From positions 112,414 to 176,413 of the forward strand of contig JALBCR010000620.1 in assembly GCA_030710515.1 (NCBI GenBank): 64,000 nucleotides of DNA, written 5' to 3'. Source of the DNA: Abscondita cerata (lineage: Eukaryota > Arthropoda > Insecta > Coleoptera > Lampyridae). Every line of letters begins with the position of its first letter. The stretch's first letter is position 1. Both the position numbers and the translations under genes were made by a program. The notes under the pieces are model-generated. The model was not told the origin of the DNA. It did not search any database and worked only from the letters and a program-made list of their open reading frames with translations. This document shows positions 23,018-32,672 of the stretch, in pieces.

Positions 23018-23413
23018 TAAGGCATTTCAATGCGCTGTCAGATAGCTGTCAAAGACCTTTAAAAATGGCTACTGTAGGGCAAACTTACGTATAATTAGAT
23101 ACATTTTATCATCGAGTTATAAGATTTTAACATAGTTTATACGTTTAATTAATTTGTAATGTACCATTTGGTTGTGTAGTGAACTGTGCCACTAGAGGAA
23201 ACCGTGACAATGTTAAGTTTTTTAGAATCCTTGTTATTTGTAATTTTAAAGGTAAAATGAGTTAAAATACTCTTTCACAAATTCTATAACTAACTTAATT
23301 AAAACAACCACTAAAAGTAAAAAAATCAACAGAAATTACACACATTTGAATGAAAACAAAGGTTTGTTTGCCCTACAGACGCCATTTTGGCAAAAGCGTT
23401 GAAATGTCTTATA
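23018..23413 (+). mobile_element. MITE with a THAP-domain remnant
   Basis: The ends are AAGGCATTTCAATGC and, on the minus strand, AAGACATTTCAACGC. Sub-terminal CTGTAGGGCAAAC is shared in inverted orientation. At 23158-23262 the plus strand encodes GCVVNCATRGNRDNVKFFRI, the start of a THAP zinc finger with its C-x4-C pair, which then runs out. P-element and Kolobok transposases begin with THAP domains, so this looks like an internally deleted derivative of such an element. Confidence 0.6.
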
Positions 23414-24082
23414 TATTTTTCGGTCATTTGTCCATAGTCAGATTTTGCATCACTCAAAAGCGGCCATAAACACCCCTTTTCTTGGCCTCGTCATGACACT
23501 GAAATCAGTATAATTGGAATTCGTAAATAATACTTTGCAGTATCTTTTACATCTTATTTTGAAGGATTTTAAAGGACTTTCAAACGCAATCATTGAAAAA
23601 ACAGTTATTTTAATATAAGTCAAAATGACACCGTGTTGACAACTGCCAAATGGCCAATTACCAACCGAAAATGTTTTGGCATATATATTTGACAATTTTA
23701 GTTTCAACAAATCAATTTATGAACTAGTGATACAAATAATTATTTGAATTGTTTTAATAGCAATAAAGTGTCATTATCGACTATTAAAAATTTTGGTCCC
23801 ATTACATTATAAACAAACGTTCTTTTTATTTCTTTCCGTACATTCTAATTTCTAGACAAGAACTGAAACTGCGAATATTTCATGTTACCAAAATTCTTTA
23901 CAAAATCATATATGTACGTACATTTTAATAAAACAGGTACAAAATCAATAACTCTTTTCAAAAAGATAAATATTTAATTTAACTTTAGACTAAAATATTA
24001 AAACGCAAAATGTAGGTAGTTTAGAAATTCCATTTAACTGGGTGAATAAATATATAGCTAATTCATAAGATAAATAACCGAC

Positions 24083-24240
24083 CTTTTTGTTGTGTTAGGT
24101 TCGTCTTCGCATGCCGTAAAATAAATCGGAAATTGAGTCGACGTTGTTGTTTCACTGAACACTCCACTATCACTTTCATTACTAGAATCGCATTCATTTG
24201 CAAAATTTAATTTAACATTACAATTTCCATTGGATTCCAT
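24083..24240 (-). CDS. Irk: probable first coding exon of the Kir channel gene
   Basis: The minus-strand ATG at 24238-24240 opens 52 codons plus two bases, rich in Ser, Asn and acidic residues (MESNGNCNVKL, then NESDSGVFSETTTS). That suits the disordered cytoplasmic N-terminus of a Kir subunit. It ends AAAAG before GTCGGT. The donor is poor at +3 but leaves phase 2, exactly what exon 2 needs: its first base G completes an Arg codon and the frame continues KTNGKRPQNPFQRV. The summed exons give 513 codons. The linkage is inferred from phase and orientation. The alternative is an unrelated chance frame, with the true first exon elsewhere in the 14-kb gap. Confidence 0.55.
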
Positions 24241-25418
24241 TAGTCATGTGCTCGTTTCGTAACACAAACAAATTATTTCTGTATATCAAAACTGATAAGA
24301 CCATAAAAAAACTGATGTAACGTCATACGGGTTAAAAGCTATTTTTCAATGCTCAAAATTAGTTAATGTTTTATCTTCAAACTGCAGCTCTGTTTTGTAA
24401 CTATAATACTAAAATTAAATTGAAAATTACACTCATCAAAGTACTTATCAGTTAAGATATGTACTTTACGTTCTGATAAGAATTCACGTGGTATAAACAA
24501 ATAAAAAGACATTTGTTGATGTTTTAAAATAATTTTCAGATAAGTATTTTGTTCACAGAGAAGAGAACCTACTGTTCTATCTATGGTAATGTGCATCTTG
24601 TCTTACAAGTTAAGACGCATTACTTGTGTATTCATAGATACATACATCTGCGGTTAGTGTTTCCTATATTCCATTAAAAAAAGTAATGATAACATTACTA
24701 CTCGTATAAACCGTACGTTGATTTTGTAATCATTTCAAATTAGGTGACCTAATTTTGTACATACATTTCGACTTTTAACTGTATTAAAATGAAATACCTC
24801 GCATTGCAACAAGAGGACGATTTCGAATAAGACTTGTTTCGTTGTCAGCATAACATATTTTTTGAAGTCTTGTTCAATGTAATGGTAATATTACCCGGAG
24901 AACCTCTCATATTTTATATAGTAGTAATCTTTAAAGTAGTACTAGTAGTAAATTGGTTTGAACAAGTTTTGATATACTTTTTAACTTCAGGAATTTCAAT
25001 AAATGTTTTATCTCCTGTTAACCGAAGTCACAGAAAGTTAATGAGAATTTGACGATGAAGAAAGTTATAGGCCATCTACGAACTTTCAAAATAAGAAATA
25101 ATTAACGCGGCGATAATAAAAAATAAATAGTTAAAAATAATAGTTTAGTTGTACAAAAAGAATTCGAAACATGTTTATTTGGCGTAGAGTTTATTTCAAT
25201 TTCAATTAAACTTATATTTAAGAAAATTATACTTCATTGTTTAGTCATAAAGTAAAAGGAAACCCCAGTACCACAAAAAATATATGTGTTCAAAATTAAA
25301 TATTTTCATTTTAAAGATATCCAAAACACCGTCTTTTAAAATCATTGTTTAAACGCGTTGTCATTGGTCGTGACGTCAACACTCGTATAAATGGTGGTTT
25401 GTTTACGTTTTACAATCA
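24241..25418. other. region upstream of Kir exon 1, no recognised gene
   Basis: This would hold the Kir promoter and 5' UTR if exon 1 is correct, but no TATA or initiator element stands out. Short open frames at 24363-24596 and 24834-25052 show no motif. Confidence 0.35.
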
Positions 25419-25618
25419 ATGGTATTACGCTTAATTCAGTGGCCATCTTTGTGTTTATTGGAATTAAAAGCGGGTGTTTATAAATGTATTACATCGGAAA
25501 AGTTTGAAAAAGCTTGTTCGAACAACCTGCTATCTTTAGATACGTTTATGGTGATGGACTTTATTAAGAATGACGAACGATCGAATTCCGCGGAGATTAG
25601 AGATGTAAAATCCACATC
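25419..25618 (+). CDS. possible first exon of a SWIM/YqaJ-type insect gene
   Basis: From ATG 25419 the frame reads MVLRLIQWPSLCLLELKAGV and later DTFMVMDFIKNDERSNSAEI, then RDVKSTS. It meets a perfect donor GTAAGT at 25619-25624. From memory, the block xMVxxFIKxNxRxxxAEIRxVK resembles the N-terminal part of a multi-copy arthropod gene family whose later exons carry SWIM-like zinc and YqaJ exonuclease-like domains. No such downstream exon was found in the window, so this may be a stranded exon or a retained fragment of a mobile gene. Confidence 0.3.
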
Positions 25619-25624
25619 GTAAGT

Positions 25625-28024
25625 AATACCATTGTAATACATAATTCACATTAGGTAGACACTTTTTATTTAAAAATGAATTTGTACTTCATATAATTAC
25701 TACAGGATTCCATTAAGTTAAATTGGCAATGAAGGCTGTATTCGTACATTCAAAACAACAATATTAGGAGTAAAGGTGCGTAAATGTATTTTTTTTAACT
25801 TACAGTGATTTTTTATACAATATTTACACCCGACACGACATAAAAACACTTTCACTTGTATAACAACACTAAGTACTAATGTAAAACACTAGTACAGTCA
25901 TTTTACAGGTTTTTTTCGAGATTTGGGACTTTTTTTTTTGGAAATGAGTTAAGGGTGGTAAAAGCAATGATGTCACGATACAGACTACCTTCGATTAATT
26001 TTTCAGTGTTTGATTTTAATACACATCTTAAAAACTACCAGCGATTTAAAAAATTTTTACAACTGGCGAACGTCTTTTATGTGTATGGGCTTCAATTTTA
26101 TACATTTTATAAAAAGTTTAAAAATACCGAATTATTGTATTACGATGTAAGTTGGTGATTAATTGAAACCATGTTCAACAGTGGACTGCTTCCCCTTAGC
26201 CATGCATTTGCTTCGATATTTATAAAACCGCCAAAAACCCAAACATGCCAATTCTGACCCATTCAAGAATCATATGTGGTTGTAATGATTCAGTGGAGAT
26301 AATGAATGAAAGGTTAATAGGAAGATAAATACATTAACCATTACTGCATTCCGATGTATAATGGACCGGAATAATAGAATAGAATAGATTGACAGAGTAT
26401 AAAAATAGTGTGGTAAGTCAGATGTCTTTCAAACCATTCATCCATACCATATCTTTATCCGTTAAATTATGAATGCTTGAAAAGCTACCTTCAAATTCTG
26501 TCTGGAACGCTCGTTCCACAGTCACATTGTGGATTAGAAATATCTATTATAGCTTATATAAGCTACCTTGCAGAATTAAGATGCCACTGACTGTATGTAG
26601 CAGATTGGAACATAGTACTAATAGCAAGCAGTTCCAAAACTTTCATTATTTTTAATTAGGTACTTGAAAACCGAGACAAAATAGACTAATTTTGAATGAG
26701 GAGAAGACTGAATACATAACAACCAATGAAAGAAGAGGAGCGAAGTGATTTGTTACCTTTTTTTGGTGAAAAATGGTTTTTTGTTGTAAGCGCAGATGAT
26801 TTTGGTCCGGTTATGCTTTTTTGAATTGAATTAGGCTATAGATATAACGAATTTTATTTACATTAAATTACACGTGTGTGAAGGTCAAATTTGTTGGAAT
26901 ATTGTTTTCAGTCATTTGATACTTTTCTTAATTCAGATTTATAAAGGATTATATCGTCACGTTTGAGCAATTAGGTTGTTGTGGAAAATGACGATTTCAT
27001 AGTTCTTACCAGTCGATTTCTTAGAATTGTACTTTGCGTTTCGCGTGTAGTTTTGTTGGATCAATGGTGTTTTTGTTTTTGGTTCTACGAATTACGGTCG
27101 GTGTGCCGGCGTTATCAGTAAAATTAAGATATGTTTGTTTAAAAGAGAAATAACACACGGCTTTGCGCCCACGGTCAAAGATTCTAAGTAAGTGGTTTCG
27201 TTTGTTAATTCTAAGAAAAGTGTAGCGCAGTAAATTTTTTGTAACGTTGGTGGTGTGGAAAAAAAAACCAACGAGAGGGGTGACGCTTTCTTAACAAATG
27301 TTAGGTTTTTTAGGCAGTTCTGAAGTAGACTCCGAACCGATAAGATGGTTGGTTGCTAATTAGTTACGCAACGACACAGCGAATTAATGTTAATAAATCT
27401 TAACAATCGCGTCAGAACTCAAGTGTCGTAAATCATGTGCGTGAACCTAAATTAAGAGCTTAGTGCACGTAAAATAAATGGAAGTTTCATTTCGCCCCTA
27501 TTAAGAGAATACCGTTCGATGTTATGAAACAATCGAAATAGCCGCAACGCGGGTTATGAACGATCTCTGAGCGCACGAAAAGCTTAAGAATGCATTAGTA
27601 GATTGAACCCCTTGTGTATTAGAGTTAGGTACGCGGTAAACAAAGAACCCTTCCATCGCACCCGGTACCGGGGTAGTTTGGCCGTTTTACATGTTTGTAA
27701 ATATTTTTTTTGTTGTTAGTTAAGCGCCGAAAGATTACAACTTCAAAGCACTGAAAACTGTCAAGTAATTGGAAAATGATAGTAGGAGAATCCGGGGCGG
27801 AATGAAGTTTTACTTTTTATGCTTTAAAATACAATGGGTCAATTAAGAGAGCTGCAACTTTTTCTATGAACAATGTTATAATTACAAAACTACATAAATA
27901 TTGCATAAACAAAACAACAATATATATTTTTAAAAGCAGAAAATTATGTTATTTGTGCTGTTCTGCATAGTACAGAATGGGGTAGTGATAAAAAGTAACG
28001 ATAAAAATATTTAAAATAAACTTA
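25625..28024. other. intergenic stretch, no confirmed gene
   Basis: One short LINE-like phrase (LNEEKTEYITTNERRG, 26692-26740 plus) hints at an RT thumb relic. The interval 27000-27800 is richer in CpG words than its surroundings and could be an untranslated exon or promoter, but no splice or TATA signal settles it. Confidence 0.3.
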
Positions 28025-28026
28025 TA

Positions 28027-30599
28027 CAGTGAAACCTCCCCATAACGGACACCAATGGGGAAGCCAAAACTGTCCGTTGAAGAGAGGTGTCCATTGTTGG
28101 GAGAGAATATGACAATAATGCTCTATCGATGTTACCATACAAGAACCACAAAGTAGTTGTCAAAATTATCATTCTCAACCAAGCATTCAAAAGTATAAAC
28201 ATGTACCTACCTTTTTCACTATGTACTTTGAGAATATTAATTAATACACAAAATTAAAGTACATAGTTGGTACCTTATGTACAAACATAGTATGTATTTG
28301 TATTCAAAATTCTCTACACAACTATATGAAAATTATAAATAATGCATGCAGACCTTAGATATTGTTATTTGACTTAAAGTATTCAGAAATTTTGGTTTGT
28401 TTTTTATTTACAAAAGAATATTTTATAATGACGCCTTCAACGTGTGAAATAATTTCTGACATTTTTGTGTAGATTCCAAATCGTTGTTTAAGGTAAAAAA
28501 TTTTGAATATCTTTCAATTGTTCATAAGCTTCACTGATATTTTTAACACTAGAATTGATCATTATTTCGTCATCCGAATAACTGTCACTTTCGCGGTTCG
28601 AATCACTTTCCTTTTGGTCTTTGTATTCCTGACCAATATCAAACTCCATATTTTCAGTCTGCAGTTTGTCATCAATCGTTGAATAATCTTCCAAGTTGAT
28701 GCTGCACGTTTTTTCTAAAAGATGTGAAAGCGGTAGATCATCTTCATCTTCTGACTCGTTAAAAACTTCGCAGTTTTGCAAAAACCAGCTTTACGGTAAC
28801 AATTAATTATCACCGTGTGTTTAACTTTTTCCATGCTGCAATAATCCATATGAGCGCGTTAAGAATTGTAATTGTTTTTCCAAAGCTACTGTGTTTTCGG
28901 AATATTCCATTGACGTTAAAAGTTTTTACAAGAAACTTTCTGTAAATGAGTTTAAAATTTCTAATAATTCCCTGGTCTAATGGTTGGCAAACAGAAGTCA
29001 TATTCGGAGGGAAAAAATTAATTTCACATTTTTCAATTTGATATCCGGATGAGAAGTAGCATTGTCCAAAAAAGAAGAACTTCGCGGTTCTGTCTTTGCA
29101 TTTTTCTGTCAAATTTTGCCAGCCAATTAGACATTATATCTCTTGTCATTCAGGCTTTTTATTAAAATGCCACTCGATTGGTAATTTATCAGCATGCGCT
29201 CCTTTAAAACAACGTGGATTTTTGATTTTCCAATTACAACGGGTTCTTCTTTTCTCCTGTCATACTGGCGCAAAATAAAACTGTTAGGCGCTCCTTGGAA
29301 ATTTTCCTCCCGAACATTTTCATTTTTAAAAGCCAGCGTTTTTTTGGTAAAGCTCTGAAGAAGAGGCCAGTTTCATCGGCGTTAAAAATATTTTCCGGCG
29401 AATATTTATCAATAATGGATATTAATTTTGTTTCCACTCTGAAAAATTGTTTAAGTCAACCTGTGCCGCTTCTCCGGAAATGGTTTTCAAATTAATTTTC
29501 CACCGTTCACAAAATTTCTGAAGCCAGCCGTTTGACGCCTTAAATGACTCAAGTTCCAACAGTTTCGCCACCTCCAAAGCTTTTTCTTGAAGAAGAGGTC
29601 CGGACACTGGGATATTATTTATTTGCACTTTAGTAAACCAATCAAAACAATTTGATCTAAGGCTGCACTCTCTTTCTTGGGAAATTTTTTTTTTCGTTGG
29701 TCATTAACTTTTTCAATAAAATTTTTTCGAATTTCTTCTTTTTTTTCAAAATTTCGGCTATTTGAGATTTTCCGACCCCAAATCTTTCTGCTAATTGCCT
29801 AACACTAAATTTATACTTTGCAGCACAATCAATTATTTCCACTTTTTCTTTTATGGTTAAAAAATGTCGTTTTGTACGCGGCGGAGCCATTCTACTGAAC
29901 CGAAGTATAAATTCAACTGACCGATGACAAGTAACAAAAATGTAATTTTGGCACATTTTAAGTTGTTTTTATAGAGGTATTTTTACAACATTTGTGGAAA
30001 ATACTAAAAGAACAAAGTAACAAAGAAAGCCGTGCCCTCGGTGTAGGAGCTTTATGGTTTTTACTAACCGTGGGATAATGTTTTTACATAAAAGAATATT
30101 TATCTGAATTATTCATATTGTTGATTTTATTATGTACCTACAATGCACATTTTAGAAAGTTTTAAGAAAAGTTTCTTGAAGAGTACAAGAGAAACCGCAT
30201 TTAAAAGGCTTAAATAAATATTGAACTATTGAGATTGAGCTGTGTTTTCAGGTAAAGCAATAAAGATTAAGAACGATTCAAAACAACCCCATTCATTATT
30301 TAAAATTTTGTGAATCACTAATCCTTTGCTAAATAATCCACCTAAGTGGTAGAACATCTGTTTCGGTTTGGGATCAGTTTATAAATACATATATCGTTGT
30401 CCGCTGTAGAGAATGAAATTTGTGAATCATGTCATAGGAAAAGTACTGAATGTGCTGTCCGCGTCCGCTATTCAGAGGGTCCGTTATTCAGAGGTTTGTT
30501 TTATTTAAATTCCGTATAGTAACATTCCGTGAATCAAAAATTGTCCGTTGTAGGGGGGTGTCCGTTAATAAGAGGTGTCCGTTAACAGAGGTTTCACTG
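28027..30599 (-). mobile_element. pogo/Tigger-type transposon
   Basis: The 2573-bp element has ends CAGTGAAACCTCCCCATAAC (28027) and, on the minus strand, CAGTGAAACCTCTGTTAACG (from 30599), with TA duplications at 28025-28026 and 30600-30601. GTCCG words recur in several orientations inside both ends. The transposase runs on the minus strand. CAGTGAAACCTC termini with TA targets are the hallmark of pogo/Tigger elements. Confidence 0.92.
28488..29890 (-). pseudogene. pogo-type transposase (CENP-B HTH + DDE_1), frameshifted
   Basis: The start is MAPPRTKRHFLTIKEKVEII at 29890. The psq-type HTH includes FSVRQLAERFGVGKSQIAEI. A frameshift near 29690 leads to the CENP-B second HTH (LLQEKALEVAKLLELESFKA, SNGWLQKFCERW). 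The DDE domain follows: first Asp in NIFNADETGLFFRALP (29390), second in LDNATSHPD (frame shifted, about 29060), third in TSVCQPLDQGIIRNF (about 28985). An acidic C-terminal tail (ESEDEDDLPLSHL, SDSYSDDEIMIN) ends at 28488. The catalytic triad is present but four or more frame changes inactivate it. Confidence 0.88.
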
Positions 30600-30639
30600 T
30601 AAATATTTTTTATTTAAGGGACATTGATTGTGTCATTGT

Positions 30640-31690
30640 TTATTTACAAAATTCACACACTAGGACAGTCTGATCATCATCACATCTATTCCAGCACAGG
30701 AATTGTATGCCCACTTTTGCACATGAAACAAGCAATCTAACCTTCCAGTGACTTTGAGTAATTCTTACTGCAATATAAACATTCCCAGTCAAAACCTTCC
30801 TCAAAATTACTCTCGTAAGTTTTGAGTCTTTTTCAATTCCTTAATTGATTTCCCATACAAAAAAGAGCTAGAAGCTGCTCTTTTACCTCTTCGTTGGTTC
30901 TATTCTTAGTTGTTACTCAAAACCACCCAGGAGTGACATCCTTAGCACGCATGTCATCATTACAGTTGACTGAAGCCTTTCCAGCTTTACCATACAACCT
31001 AATGGACATGTTCTTTTTAACTAGTGTGGTAGGCGAATACAATTGAATTTGTACAGCTCGAGATATGACTACATCTTCGTTTGTAGACCTACTAGGTTTG
31101 ATGTCAGTTGTGTCTGCTAAAATAAAATCGGCGTTAGTGAATATGGATGAATCATTTGACGATATTTCTGTAGCTTGGAAACCATTCACAGCTGTTTTTA
31201 TTGTTGCACTTTGGACAAAAGCTGATCCAAAAAGCGTTAAAACTGGAAAAAAGTAATAACTTTATCTGAGTTGTTTCTTACCCATTTTCGAAGTTTATCA
31301 CTATAATGAAAACTTAAAGGTTTCATAAGAGAAACATCAAGTGGTTGAAGTCTGTGAGAGCAATGTGGTGGCAAACATAACAACGAAACTCCATTCTTTC
31401 TTGCATCGCCTATAACCTCAAAGTGCTTAGTATGTGTTGAGTGGCCATCTAATTTAAAAATAACGGGGAAGTCTTTTAAAGCCTTAGAAAATTTTACAAA
31501 TTAAAATGACTCAGAAGTCATCCACTCAGTGCTGTGCACCTATGCCCATCCTCTGGTGATAAACCTAGCTCAAACTATTTTTGTTTCTTCTTTCGAGGAA
31601 AAATAAGCATCAGAGGCATGTAAACTCTACTTGCCGAAATACAAATAAGCCAAGTCACAGTTTTGCCCCTTTCTGCAGAAGTAATGTGTT
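30640..31690 (-). pseudogene. second pogo-like transposase fragment (DDE_1 + terminal zinc finger)
   Basis: Reading from about 31690 on the minus strand: GKTVTWLICISASRVYMPLM and IFPRKKK; KFSKALKDFPVIFKLDGHST (catalytic Asp, about 31480); LCLPPHCSHRLQPLDVSLMK (catalytic Asp, about 31350); then AVNGFQATEISSND. At about 30720-30800 comes a cysteine-rich end (CLYCSKNY, then CFMCK) like the terminal zinc finger of pogo transposases. It differs from the element at 28027-30599 and lies outside its ends. No inverted repeats of its own were found. Stops and frame changes are frequent. Confidence 0.7.
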
Positions 31691-32426
31691 ACGGTCCAAA
31701 ATATTCAAGTTGCGCGTTGCGACGACAATCAAATTTACCGCGCGTGAAACTGGTGGGCAATGGCGGTGTTTCACGAAGCTGAAAACTACATATAAAATTT
31801 CATTGTGGCTTCAATAATTGCACGATAAATTAGTGTAAAAATAAAAATCCGACCAATTTACGCCGTAAGTGGTTTTCTTTGCTATTTCTTTGGTTAATTT
31901 AGTGGTTGTATTAATTGCTAATTACAACGTATGCTTTAGCACGTGTCGGGAACTCATATTCTACTCATATTTGACTGTCTGGATAATTCATGGGGGCGCT
32001 GGAACGAGCAATTGGGAATCCTTTGTTACACAAAACGTGCCTGCGATCAAACTGTCGCTGCTCCCAGAGCTGTGTCTTCTACTTCTTCTCAGAGAAAACC
32101 CTACTGGTCTTCGAGTAGCTGTCAACTGGCTGTCGTTAGCAAGGACCTTCCTTATTAGAACTACATGCATCAGTATACAGCTAAGTTATCGTTTTAGGAA
32201 ACCAATTCATTTTGCATGCGTTTGAAACTTAAGTACACGCGACATCAAGCGGTTGTATCTTCAGCGTTTAAGAGAATTGTGATTCGGAGTAGTGTCCATC
32301 CATCTACGCTCGGTGTTGTTGGCACTAACTCCCTCAGAGTTGGGGCTTTGTTATTAATTGTGGGTTATGCTAAAACAAAAGGCCTTTTGGATTGGCGGGA
32401 GCTACATTCCGTATTAAAACGAGTGT
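31691..32426. other. unassigned stretch
   Basis: Somewhat GC-richer sequence, with overlapping open frames on both strands (31869-32225 plus, 31988-32170 minus) but no recognisable domain, splice context or codon bias. I see no gene here. Confidence 0.35.
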
Positions 32427-32672
32427 ACTAGGAGCCGATTGAAATATAAAGAACCTGTCACGTGACCTGCGCCGTGAACGAAAATGAAACGGACGAGTCT
32501 ACTGTTCACATTAAGGGCAACAACGAAGTGTATTTCGTAATTTCGTTTGTAGTGTTATTCAAATTATACCCTAGTTTAATAAATACATTTATAGTAAGGT
32601 ATATTTTTATGATTTGCGTTGCAGATTGATTCACGTGACAGGTTCTTTACATTTCAATCGTCCCCTACTAGT
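32427..32672. mobile_element. MITE, about 245 bp
   Basis: The ends are ACTAGGAGCCGATTGAAATA and, on the minus strand, ACTAGTAGGGGACGATTGAA. Both continue into AAGAACCTGTCACGTGA, giving about 40-bp inverted repeats. It is non-coding. Confidence 0.7.

Larger units (their letters stand above)
9949..24082 (-). other. first intron of the Kir gene (14.1 kb), filled with transposons
   Basis: The acceptor is TTTTTTTCAG at 9949-9958 on the minus strand and the proposed donor is at 24077-24082. Inside lie at least eight mobile-element insertions, listed separately, and no other host exon was recognised. The boundary at 24082 depends on exon 1 being correct. Confidence 0.5.

Noticed and set aside
26692..26745. 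Short LINE-like phrase (EEKTEYITTNERRG)
   Set aside because: Only about 15 residues, with no RT motifs around it; resemblance to an RT thumb may be chance.
27240..27800. CpG-richer stretch as a promoter or first exon
   Set aside because: No TATA, initiator, donor site or downstream gene could be tied to it.
31869..32225. 118-codon open frame, plus strand
   Set aside because: Overlaps open frames on both strands, has no domain and no transcript signals; likely a consequence of local GC content.
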